Positions 27,101-33,765 of a stretch of 64,000 nucleotides of DNA are shown piece by piece. The stretch is taken from assembly GCA_964503475.1 (NCBI GenBank), contig CAZCZU010000004.1, forward strand, positions 1 to 64,000, given 5' to 3'. Each line of letters begins with the position of its first letter. Positions within the stretch are counted from its first letter, which is position 1. The notes below the pieces were generated by a model that searched no databases, was not told where the DNA came from, and worked only from the letters and a program-made list of their open reading frames with translations. This stretch comes from CAZCZU01 sp964503475 (GTDB lineage Bacteria; Pseudomonadota; Zetaproteobacteria; Mariprofundales; Mariprofundaceae). The translations under genes and the position numbers were made by a program.

Positions 27101-27373
27101 TTAAAACAGCAGAAACAGCCCGGAACGAACCCTCAGCCTGCGCATAAACTCCCCGTGCTCCGCCCTGCGCCCGATGGCGATGAAGGCAATGAGCGAGATG
27201 TAATTAACCAACAGAAAAACAAGCAGGATCAGCGGAGAAAGAATAAGCACCAGCGGCAGCAACAGGGCGACCCAAAAGCCGTGGTTATGGCGGGTTTCGC
27301 TGAACAGAGCCCACGCCAGCCAGGCGGCAACCGCCGCAATCGCACCAACGATTGTTCCCATGGATTCAGTCAT
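27101..27373 (-). CDS. Small membrane protein, 90 aa, unknown
   Basis: Two to three hydrophobic helices (about 8-24, 33-55 and 58-68) are followed by a basic C-terminus (RRLRVRSG). I recognise no family. It lies tail-to-tail with the SulP gene (17 nt apart), and its start is 180 bp from the left end of the cassette array. The stretch 27374-27552 between them holds an orphan core-like heptamer GTTAGCT at 27519-27525 and a CTTGGTC/ACCAAG hairpin. Confidence 0.65.
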   Translation of the reverse strand: MTESMGTIVGAIAAVAAWLAWALFSETRHNHGFWVALLLPLVLILSPLILLVFLLVNYISLIAFIAIGRRAEHGEFMRRLRVRSGLFLLF

Positions 27374-27552
27374 GTCTTCAGATTATCCGGAAACCGGAAG
27401 AAACGGTATACCCTCCCGGCTACCCGCCCTTCTTAAACAGCCCATTTTCACAGCAAAACGGGGCTTCTAAGCCCTAAAATAATCCATATTCAAGGCATGA
27501 TTCTTTTCATATCAGACAGTTAGCTTGGTCCGACCAAGGAGAAACTGATGAT

Positions 27553-27625
27553 TTATAACGCCAAGCATCACGCGACCTAAAACCGCGCAGCGGTTTTTGG
27601 GTCGCCGTGGATGCACTTGTTAGAT
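27553..27625 (-). other. attC site 1 (end of the kinase cassette)
   Basis: On the minus strand this 73-bp site begins with ATCTAAC (27625-27619), whose first A is the last base of the kinase TGA stop. It ends with GTTATAA (27559-27553). Between the core boxes, GCATCCACGGCGACCC pairs imperfectly with GGTCGCGTGATGC, leaving an unpaired base, and an AACCGCTGCGCGGTT stem forms the tip. This matches the folded single-strand structure of integron attC sites. No integrase gene is in the window. Confidence 0.85.
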
Positions 27626-28695
27626 CACAATTCACCGTTTACTACCGATAGCATGAATGTTTTCTTGTACTTTTTGAGTTCGTCGGCATCTAGCTTCGCA
27701 CCAGACATCTTCGCGACCCGAGTCTCATTACCGCTCTCAAGTCGAGTACGAAAAGCATCGAACTTGTATCCATGACTGGTCTTGTATTGAGAAAAACGAA
27801 ATGTTTGGTTGCCAGAGACCCCGAGGTAATCTCCTGTTGCGACGGTAGTCCAGTATCCGGCAATAGAAATTGCTTCTAGTGCTCGCCGCATTTCAAGGGC
27901 TGATTGAAATCTGTCAGCTGGATCAGCCTTAGTAGCCTTAGCGATAACTCTCGCTACAGAAGGAGGAATGAAAGGCAAATAATCCTGTTTTCTGGGAACC
28001 TTGCCTTTTCTCTTTAGCTCTTCGAACCGTGCATTTCCGACACTGTTTCTTAAATCCCGAATGTATCCAACACCATTCAATAATCTAAATAGAGTTAGAC
28101 CGACTTGGTATATATCAGTTGATAGCGTGATATTGCCATTTGCAATCGTTTCTGGCGCTTTGTGCAGGATGTATGCCTTTGGTGCCTTTGCTGGCTTAAG
28201 CCCAGGCGATACACATGAGATACCGTAATCAGTAAGGATTCCTTCTCCTCGTGGTCCAATAAGGATGTTGGAAGGCTTGATGTCGTTGTGGAACAGGCCC
28301 GACTCGTGGAGGTACTCAAGCCCTCGGAGGATGTCGATCGTTACTCGTATCGCCTCCGTCATGGGGAGAAAGTTGGAGGGGTTTAGCTGTGTCGTCGCAC
28401 ATCCACTAGGGTGGTAATCCATAGCAATTGCCACAACATTCCCAGAAGGTGTTGCAACAACATCTGCGTAGTGAACATGGACAACATTTGCGTGTTCAAG
28501 CCTGTTGCCTACCTTTGCCTCGTTTAGGTGCTCCGCTACGGAAGCCATGCTTTCATCGAGAATCTTGATGGCAACATCCCTTGCCAAAGTTAGATCATGA
28601 GCGAGCCATACTTCTCCGAAATGACCTCCGCCGATATGACGCTGTAACTGATACTTGTACAGCTGATCTCCTGCCTTGAATTTCGGCGCCGACAC
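27625..28695 (-). CDS. Eukaryotic-like Ser/Thr protein kinase, cassette-borne
   Basis: The 356-residue kinase has a complete catalytic set: glycine loop IGGGHFGEV (21-29), the VAIK lysine at residue 44, HNDIKPSN (136-143) for the catalytic loop, DYG (156-158) in place of DFG, and APE (180-182). The C-terminal ~90 residues (after about 268) carry no known domain, and there is no membrane helix. I place the start at GTG 28695, not the upstream TTG, because GGAGGAGG lies 6 nt before it. The stop of the preceding gene overlaps it by one base (TAGTG), so the two genes form one coupled unit within a single cassette. A phosphorylation-based defence or toxin role is inference. Confidence 0.88.
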   Translation of the reverse strand: MSAPKFKAGDQLYKYQLQRHIGGGHFGEVWLAHDLTLARDVAIKILDESMASVAEHLNEAKVGNRLEHANVVHVHYADVVATPSGNVVAIAMDYHPSGCATTQLNPSNFLPMTEAIRVTIDILRGLEYLHESGLFHNDIKPSNILIGPRGEGILTDYGISCVSPGLKPAKAPKAYILHKAPETIANGNITLSTDIYQVGLTLFRLLNGVGYIRDLRNSVGNARFEELKRKGKVPRKQDYLPFIPPSVARVIAKATKADPADRFQSALEMRRALEAISIAGYWTTVATGDYLGVSGNQTFRFSQYKTSHGYKFDAFRTRLESGNETRVAKMSGAKLDADELKKYKKTFMLSVVNGEL

Positions 28696-29156
28696 TAGGC
28701 TCCTCCTCCCACGGCCCAAGCCACCATGATTGCATCAGCAATTTGTTCGTTCCAATACTTGTCCGTAGAGCCAACACGAGACTCAGCCCGTTCCTTCACG
28801 TTAGCTCTTTTGGCTCCAATTTGGCTGTAAAGGCGCGTACAGACTGGAATGTTTGCGTCCTTAGATGCCAGCAAAACAGCTGCATCAAGATACGATGCTA
28901 AGCGAGTTGACTTGGTATCGCTTCGCGCATACTCGCTAGTCTTGATTGCTACTAAATCAATGTCTTGATTTTGCCTTAGTATCCTGTCTATCTCAGATTT
29001 CTGCCAATGAACAATGTCTTCGACCTCGGTGACACCAGCGGGCACTTTGATCAGATGCTCGGTGTTTTGGTTAAGAAAATCGATATTTCCTCCATCAACT
29101 ACCAACAACGCAAACCTCAATTGTTTTGGTGCAGTTCGAATCCCGAGCACCTTCAT
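28695..29156 (-). CDS. Small protein with possible RuvC/RNase H-like fold
   Basis: The 153-residue protein shows a weak RNase H-like pattern: an opening strand MKVLGIRTAPKQLRFALLVV, a central IDLVAIKTSEYA and a final YWNEQIADAIMVAWA like the DAADALAVA helix of RuvC. The first strand lacks the acidic residue that coordinates metal in RuvC, so nuclease activity is doubtful. DUF3010-like proteins share this layout. The start at 29156 follows AAAGGAG, 7 nt away, and is better than the ATG ten codons upstream. It is the first gene of the cassette and overlaps the kinase gene by one base. Confidence 0.7.
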   Translation of the reverse strand: MKVLGIRTAPKQLRFALLVVDGGNIDFLNQNTEHLIKVPAGVTEVEDIVHWQKSEIDRILRQNQDIDLVAIKTSEYARSDTKSTRLASYLDAAVLLASKDANIPVCTRLYSQIGAKRANVKERAESRVGSTDKYWNEQIADAIMVAWAVGGGA

Positions 29157-29174
29157 GCGGATCTCCTTTTTTTG

Positions 29175-29289
29175 ATCTAACGCCAAACATCAGCCGACCA
29201 CAACGGAGCGAGGCGTTTGCGCGACAATGGCGAAGCCATGCGCAAAAAGCCGCGCGGAGTTGTGGGTCGGCTGCATGTGATTGTTATGT
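29175..29289 (-). other. attC site 2 (end of the membrane coiled-coil cassette)
   Basis: This 115-bp site runs on the minus strand from ACATAAC (29289-29283, immediately after the TGA stop at 29292-29290) to GTTAGAT (29181-29175). CATGCAGCCGACCCACAAC pairs with GTTGTGGTCGGCTGATG, leaving one or two unpaired bases, as in attC sites. The tip is a long variable loop with nested GCGCA stems. Confidence 0.9.
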
Positions 29290-30147
29290 TCATGGCTTTT
29301 CCGGAGATTGGAAAGCGGACAACCAATCCTGATATGGTTCTTCGTTTGGCATTAAATTCAAATCCTGAGCAACATCAAACTTTACTTGATTCACGACAGG
29401 CAGCTTTTTCTTGCCTTTCTTTTTGATATTGTTTCCGTGTTTTTCCAGTTCTCCACACAATCTAGAGCTAAAGAATATACAGTCATCCAAAAGCGAATAG
29501 ATTGCCTGAACGGTATCAGGATAGGTGCGATCTAAATGCCCTTTGGCGTTTCGAAAACCAAAGTACCAAGCCGCTTTCTCAGCTTCTGAGGGGAAACGAG
29601 CAACCTTGAACTGCTGAGCCAAGTGGTTTCTTTGGAGGATCGAGCTATTTAGCGACTCCAATGCCCCATTCAGGGAATTAACTAATGCCAATGTACGAGT
29701 ATTGCCCGATATTTTCTCAAACACCTGCTTTTCCAGAGCTCTAATTGGGAGTGTTAAAGGAGGTAAACTTTGCATATCTGCTTCAAAATCGAAAACTCTC
29801 GTGGCTTCTATTGATCCATTTTTTAGGCCCTCGCGATGAGCGATAGCTTCATTTCTGGTGTTGTCGAATTTCTCCTTCAATTCGCGAACATGCTGCTTTT
29901 TCAACGAGAGGCATGTATTCGCAATTGAGAATGAAGCCGTAATTGCTGCATTTGTATTTCGTATCTCCCTTATCTGAGATTCTCTTCTTTGATTTCGTTC
30001 CGAAATAAACGAGGCACCAAGAGTACCGGCGAACGCCGAAACAAATGTCGCAATAATCGTGAGGACGAATGGATCACTAACCCCCTCTGCTAATTCTTTA
30101 AACAAGCATTGGATCGAATCGAGAATTCCAGTCACCCACTCCGACAT
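29290..30147 (-). CDS. Membrane-anchored coiled-coil protein, cassette-borne, unknown
   Basis: The 285-residue protein has one hydrophobic helix (about 27-48, FVLTIIATFVSAFAGTLGAS). It is followed by a long charged helical region (about 50-130) that is likely coiled coil, a middle segment, and a Lys-rich patch (IKKKGKKKLP, about 242-251). I recognise no family. The start at 30147 has GAGGGA 8 nt upstream. The gene is bounded by attC sites at 29175-29289 and 30173-30253, so it is a single-gene cassette. It is AT-rich compared with host genes. A membrane sensor or effector is possible but unproven. Confidence 0.75.
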   Translation of the reverse strand: MSEWVTGILDSIQCLFKELAEGVSDPFVLTIIATFVSAFAGTLGASFISERNQRRESQIREIRNTNAAITASFSIANTCLSLKKQHVRELKEKFDNTRNEAIAHREGLKNGSIEATRVFDFEADMQSLPPLTLPIRALEKQVFEKISGNTRTLALVNSLNGALESLNSSILQRNHLAQQFKVARFPSEAEKAAWYFGFRNAKGHLDRTYPDTVQAIYSLLDDCIFFSSRLCGELEKHGNNIKKKGKKKLPVVNQVKFDVAQDLNLMPNEEPYQDWLSAFQSPEKP

Positions 30148-30172
30148 TAATTAGTTCCCTCGTGCTTTTTGA

Positions 30173-30253
30173 ACATAACGGTTCACATAAGGGGCGCCGC
30201 GGTAGCGGCGTCCCAGCGAACGAGAGAGAGCGATCTTGATGTGATTGTTAGCT
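30173..30253 (-). other. attC site 3 (end of the HEPN-motif cassette)
   Basis: On the minus strand this 81-bp site starts with AGCTAAC (30253-30247), 3 nt after the TAG stop at 30259-30257, and ends with GTTATGT (30179-30173). CACAT near the left core pairs with ATGTG near the right, and GGGACGCCGC / GCGGCGCCCC forms the tip stem. The stretch AATCACAT next to the left core is shared with attC site 2. Confidence 0.82.
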
Positions 30254-30256
30254 GCT

Positions 30257-30931
30257 CTACTCACCGTAAATAATGTCATAAATACAGCCATAGAATTTAA
30301 TGCTTGAAGTGATTGCTCCAATCTTTAGCTTGAATGTGTCTGGGCATTTGTAATCATAAAGCTTTTCAAGTTGAACCTTATCGTTATTTAAGTACTTAGG
30401 CTCACCCGCACCATGTACAATTGCATTGCGTCTGGCATACAGCCAATCGGCGTACCCACATACTGAGTGAGGAACATTTACTTGAGTTTTGCTAGCCTTA
30501 AGGACTATGTTTCCGTTTCCCGGCTGTACTTGTGGTTTTTTCGTTGTGTACTCAAGCCTTTCAAAAAGCTTTAAAAGGAATTGAAGCTTCAAAGAGTGCC
30601 TTTTGCGCAAAATAGTATTCCGTATTGCGCTTTTTAGTTTTTCGTCAATAGCATCTTGAACCGTTTCTGCATTCATTAGCAATTGAAGCAGATATGCTTC
30701 ATTAACAGTTTCGTTTAAGGATGGCGAGATGGCTTCTAGAACAAAATCAGAACGACAGTTTTCAAGAATTAAGTGATCAACCATTACATCGAAGCGATCT
30801 ACTAAATTGGTATAAACCAATTTCTGAACATGTTTTCGACTCTGGTCTTCGAGATTTTTTATATCCTCTACGGAGGGCTCAATTTGCTTTTCAACGTACT
30901 GCCAAAAGTCATCTAATGCTTGAAAGTTCAT
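30257..30931 (-). CDS. Putative HEPN-domain protein, cassette-borne
   Basis: The 224-residue protein is mostly helical and contains YARRNAIVHG near its C-terminal third. This gives R168-N169-x3-H173, the Rx4-6H motif that forms the RNA-cleaving site in HEPN proteins (for example the RiboL-PSP-HEPN and related families). The fold otherwise shows no extra domain. HEPN ribonucleases are common in toxin-antitoxin and anti-phage systems. No partner nucleotidyltransferase gene is in this cassette. It is the first cassette after leader B. The ribosome binding site is weak (AGGG, 12 nt from ATG). Catalysis is inferred from the motif only. Confidence 0.65.
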   Translation of the reverse strand: MNFQALDDFWQYVEKQIEPSVEDIKNLEDQSRKHVQKLVYTNLVDRFDVMVDHLILENCRSDFVLEAISPSLNETVNEAYLLQLLMNAETVQDAIDEKLKSAIRNTILRKRHSLKLQFLLKLFERLEYTTKKPQVQPGNGNIVLKASKTQVNVPHSVCGYADWLYARRNAIVHGAGEPKYLNNDKVQLEKLYDYKCPDTFKLKIGAITSSIKFYGCIYDIIYGE

Positions 30932-30953
30932 TTTGAATATATCCCTGCTTTTC

Positions 30954-31090
30954 AGCTAACATATATTATACACCACATTGGGTGTATATCCCGCCTCAAA
31001 ATAAAGGCCTAAAATGGTTGTTTCTCTTTTCATAAAGCTACGTTACAGGATTATTTCGGAGTATATTGAAAAGACAAAACACACCTTTGA
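30954..31090 (-). repeat. Leader B: attI-like conserved leader of the three-cassette array
   Basis: This mirrors leader A at 2301-2440: core AGCTAAC (30954-30960), 60 nt, then the identical 26-bp block at 31021-31046. On the minus strand a perfect -10 hexamer TATAAT (30970-30965) lies inside the imperfect palindrome ATACACC-N6-GGTGTAT, just before the first core box GTTAGCT. The rest of 31091-31222 has no supportable gene. Confidence 0.65.
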
Positions 31091-31222
31091 CGAATCCCCT
31101 CCCTTCTCCTGAAATCAGGCCTGGCTAAACAAAGCGTACCACGCTCTTTCGGGGACGAAATAGCACGCATGCGCTATTGAAGCGCATGATGAAGAACCTG
31201 CACCCTCAGGATTGAGGAATAA

Positions 31223-31375
31223 TCAGGAAGTGAGGGTCCAGCCCCTGGAGATGACGGCATCGAGCATCTGGTTGGCTGCATCAGGCTTTTTCACCGTAAT
31301 CATCTGATCGCTGGCCGGCACCTTGCCCTTGCCGATCTTTTCCTGCTTGCTGGTTTTGCTCTTGTCATTGTTCAT
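31223..31375 (-). CDS. Small protein, 50 aa, unknown
   Basis: A 50-codon frame begins MNNDKSKTSKQEKIGKGKVP and ends in SRGWTLTS. It has a strong ribosome binding site (GGGGAG, 6 nt before ATG) and lies 52 nt downstream of the DUF2934 gene in the same direction. The N-terminal half is Lys/Ser-rich and probably disordered; the C-terminal half may be one helix. I know no family. The good start signal and spacing support it. Confidence 0.6.
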   Translation of the reverse strand: MNNDKSKTSKQEKIGKGKVPASDQMITVKKPDAANQMLDAVISRGWTLTS

Positions 31376-31399
31376 GGCTATCTCCCCGCCTTCAGGCAT

Positions 31400-31426
31400 A
31401 AAAAAACCGACTTGCTGACAAGTCGG
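31400..31426 (-). terminator. Intrinsic terminator after the DUF2934 gene
   Basis: CCGACTTG pairs perfectly with CAAGTCGG across 4 nt, followed on the minus strand by a run of seven T. It begins 2 nt after the stop of the gene at 31428. Transcription of the 50-aa gene beyond it would need readthrough or its own promoter. Confidence 0.92.
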
Positions 31427-31427
31427 T

Positions 31428-31619
31428 CTATCGAATGTTGTTGCTAATCATTTCGTTAATCTCGTTCTCGGCCTCCAGCCAATCATGCAATTCATCCCCG
31501 GGAGCGAACCCCCGCCGTTCGGCCCGGTAGTAGGCCGCCTCCTCGATCATGCGTTGTCGCCCACCCAGTGGCAAAGCGTACAACCGTTTTCCGTTTCGTT
31601 TCTTCCCCTGTTGAGACAT
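31428..31619 (-). CDS. DUF2934 family small protein
   Basis: The 63-residue protein matches DUF2934, a short family with the pattern IEEAAYYRAERRGFAPGDEL and DWLEAENEI. The family has no known function. ATG at 31619, preceded by GGAGAGGGT, is a better start than the TTG five codons earlier. It is followed at once by a strong terminator, so it is a single-gene unit. Confidence 0.85.
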   Translation of the reverse strand: MSQQGKKRNGKRLYALPLGGRQRMIEEAAYYRAERRGFAPGDELHDWLEAENEINEMISNNIR

Positions 31620-31679
31620 ACCCTCTCCGATCAAGTCGATACTCTGATACCAATAGATCCTATTCCGGCTAAGTGCAAG

Positions 31680-32933
31680 TCAGGGCCTGCCATACCCATC
31701 GGCCACCTGCTCGTAGACCGCCGCGATCTGTGATGCCACGGCCGTCCAGGCATAACGTTCGCGTGCCGTTGCCAGGGCAGCCTCGTTCATGCGCTGGCGT
31801 GCCGCACCATCACGGCTGAGGATGGCCATGATGCCTGCAGCGAAGGCATCGGCATCGGTGGGATCGGCCAGATAGCCGTCCACCCCCTCATCGACGATAT
31901 CGACCGGGCCGCCATTGCAGGTGGCCACTACCGGCGTACCGGCTGCCATCGCCTCGACCAGCACCAGGCCGAACGGCTCGTAGAGCGACGGGCAGGCAAA
32001 GAGATCGGCCGCGCCATAACAGTGCACGATATCCTCATCGCTCAGACGCGAGAACCAGCGCACCTCTCCTTCCAGCTTAAGCTCACGGATACGCTCCAGC
32101 ATACGGCCGTGCAGCGCTTTCTCATCGTTCGAGGGCGACTCCGAACCCTGCGGCAGCATGAAGCAGATGCTCTTGCCCTGCGCCTTGATTGCCCGCACCA
32201 CCTGCGGCATCGCCTCGACCAGCTCGAGAAAGCCCTTGCGGGGATCAAGACGACCGACGGCAAAGATCATGAAATCGCTTTCGATGCCAAGCTGCTGCTT
32301 CAGCTCCGCCTTGGAGGCCTTCGGTGCAAAGCGATCAACATCGACGCCGCCGGGCACGATATGGATGCGGGACTCGGGTACCCCGTAGTGCTCGATCAGG
32401 GCCTGCCGCTCGATGCTGCTCAGGGCGATGATGCCATCGGCGGCCTGCATCACCCGCTTCTCGGCCGGAATGCGGATATGGTAATTGAGATCGGCATCGG
32501 GGACCCGCTGCTGCTTGAGCACCCCCAGCGAATGGCTGGTAAAGATGAACGGTTTGCCGGTGGCAAGGCTTGCCGCCAGCCCCGATACTCCCCCATCCCA
32601 GTAGTGGCCATGCACGATATCGGCCTCCTGCAGCCAGTCGTACTGTGCCTTCAGCACATGATGGGTGAACTGGGGCAGGTACGGCCCCATATCCTCCTTG
32701 CGCAGGAATCCGGCCGGCCCCATGCCATAGCGGTAGACCTCCGCCCTGCCATCGATGGGTGACTGGGCCGGCTTGGTGCCGTAATGACGGGTAAAGCAGC
32801 GTACCGCGGCCCCCGTCTCCCTGACCAGCGCGGCCGCCACCCGTGCCTCATAAATGCACTGCCCGCCCGAATCGGGCTCGCCAAGCTTGGCCAGCGGATC
32901 GCTGTGCGGACAGAAGAATGCGATACGTTTCAT
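31680..32933 (-). CDS. GT-B glycosyltransferase, probable sucrose-phosphate synthase
   Basis: The 417-residue family-4 glycosyltransferase has GGQCIYEARVAAAL near the start and the EX7E donor-site motif in SLYEPFGLVLVEAMAAGTPV (about 330-349). It lies 31 nt downstream of a sucrose-phosphatase-like HAD gene, so synthesis of sucrose-6-phosphate from UDP-glucose and fructose-6-phosphate is the likely reaction. The start at 32933 has GGGAGG 5 nt upstream. Other retaining glycosyltransferases cannot be excluded on sequence alone. Confidence 0.8.
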   Translation of the reverse strand: MKRIAFFCPHSDPLAKLGEPDSGGQCIYEARVAAALVRETGAAVRCFTRHYGTKPAQSPIDGRAEVYRYGMGPAGFLRKEDMGPYLPQFTHHVLKAQYDWLQEADIVHGHYWDGGVSGLAASLATGKPFIFTSHSLGVLKQQRVPDADLNYHIRIPAEKRVMQAADGIIALSSIERQALIEHYGVPESRIHIVPGGVDVDRFAPKASKAELKQQLGIESDFMIFAVGRLDPRKGFLELVEAMPQVVRAIKAQGKSICFMLPQGSESPSNDEKALHGRMLERIRELKLEGEVRWFSRLSDEDIVHCYGAADLFACPSLYEPFGLVLVEAMAAGTPVVATCNGGPVDIVDEGVDGYLADPTDADAFAAGIMAILSRDGAARQRMNEAALATARERYAWTAVASQIAAVYEQVADGYGRP

Positions 32934-32964
32934 GTCACCTCCCGGGCCGAATGAACGGGTGCGC

Positions 32965-33765
32965 TCAGGTCTCAACCAGACCGTAGTGATGCAGCCCCTC
33001 GATGATGCCATCCCCATATGCCTGCCTGGCTATAAAGAGTCGGGCCACGCCATGGCTGGCCTCTGCCGCCCCCCTGGCCTGCTGCTGCACCTCGGCCGGG
33101 GCATTGCCGACCAGGGTGCCGGAAAAGCCGTGCGTCAGGGCATCGAGATCGTTGCCCGAATCGCCGGCGAAAAAGACCGCCTCATGCGCCATAGCATGCC
33201 GGGCGGCCAGGTATTCGAGTGCCTGCGCCTTGCCGGAGGCGAGCGGCAACACATCGATCAACCCCCGGCCGGTAAAGATATCGACGCTGTGGATCACCTT
33301 AAGGCCCGCATCGAGGCCCTGCATGCGGGCCAGAATCTCATCCTGCAGCTCCCGCCCCTCACCATGCTCATAGTAGAGACTGAACTTGTGCGGCCCCTGC
33401 TTCTCGCGCTCCTGCGGCCTCAAACCGGCAATATCATTGAGTGCCGCCCACATCACTGAGTGATTGAACACCGGCCCGAGCCGCGCCGACCACTGGCCAT
33501 CGGCTCGCCCGCCCTGGCTGTAGATCTCGGAGCCGACATTGCAGACCCAGTAATCGGGGCGCGGCAGCTTGAAGGCGGCCCGCGCCTTCTGCGCCAGAGC
33601 CAGGTGCCGTCCGCTGACAAAGCAGACCGGGCAACGCTGCTTCTCCAGTTGTTTCAGAAGCTCGCGGGTACGCTTCAGGCACCCTTCAGGCGCGGCCTGC
33701 GGTCCATTGGGAAGCAGCGTGCCATCAAGATCGGAGCCGAACAGGAACGGCCGGATCAACCTCAT
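32965..33765 (-). CDS. HAD hydrolase, probable sucrose-phosphatase
   Basis: The 266-residue protein has the HAD motifs SDLDGTLL (11-18, Asp nucleophile), CFVSGRHLAL (motif II), and FFAGDSGNDLDAL (motif IV), and the segment PDYWVCNVGSEIY that is typical of sucrose-phosphatases (S6PP family). The enzyme would remove phosphate from sucrose-6-phosphate to complete sucrose synthesis with the neighbouring glycosyltransferase. Its ATG overlaps the stop of the fused nucleotidyltransferase gene (ATGA, 4 nt). Mannosylglycerate-phosphatases are related, so the substrate is inferred from context. Confidence 0.83.
   Translation of the reverse strand: MRLIRPFLFGSDLDGTLLPNGPQAAPEGCLKRTRELLKQLEKQRCPVCFVSGRHLALAQKARAAFKLPRPDYWVCNVGSEIYSQGGRADGQWSARLGPVFNHSVMWAALNDIAGLRPQEREKQGPHKFSLYYEHGEGRELQDEILARMQGLDAGLKVIHSVDIFTGRGLIDVLPLASGKAQALEYLAARHAMAHEAVFFAGDSGNDLDALTHGFSGTLVGNAPAEVQQQARGAAEASHGVARLFIARQAYGDGIIEGLHHYGLVET

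Noticed and set aside
27540..31100. The island as a transposon or insertion sequence
   Set aside because: No transposase and no terminal inverted repeats are visible, and the gene borders match attC sites.
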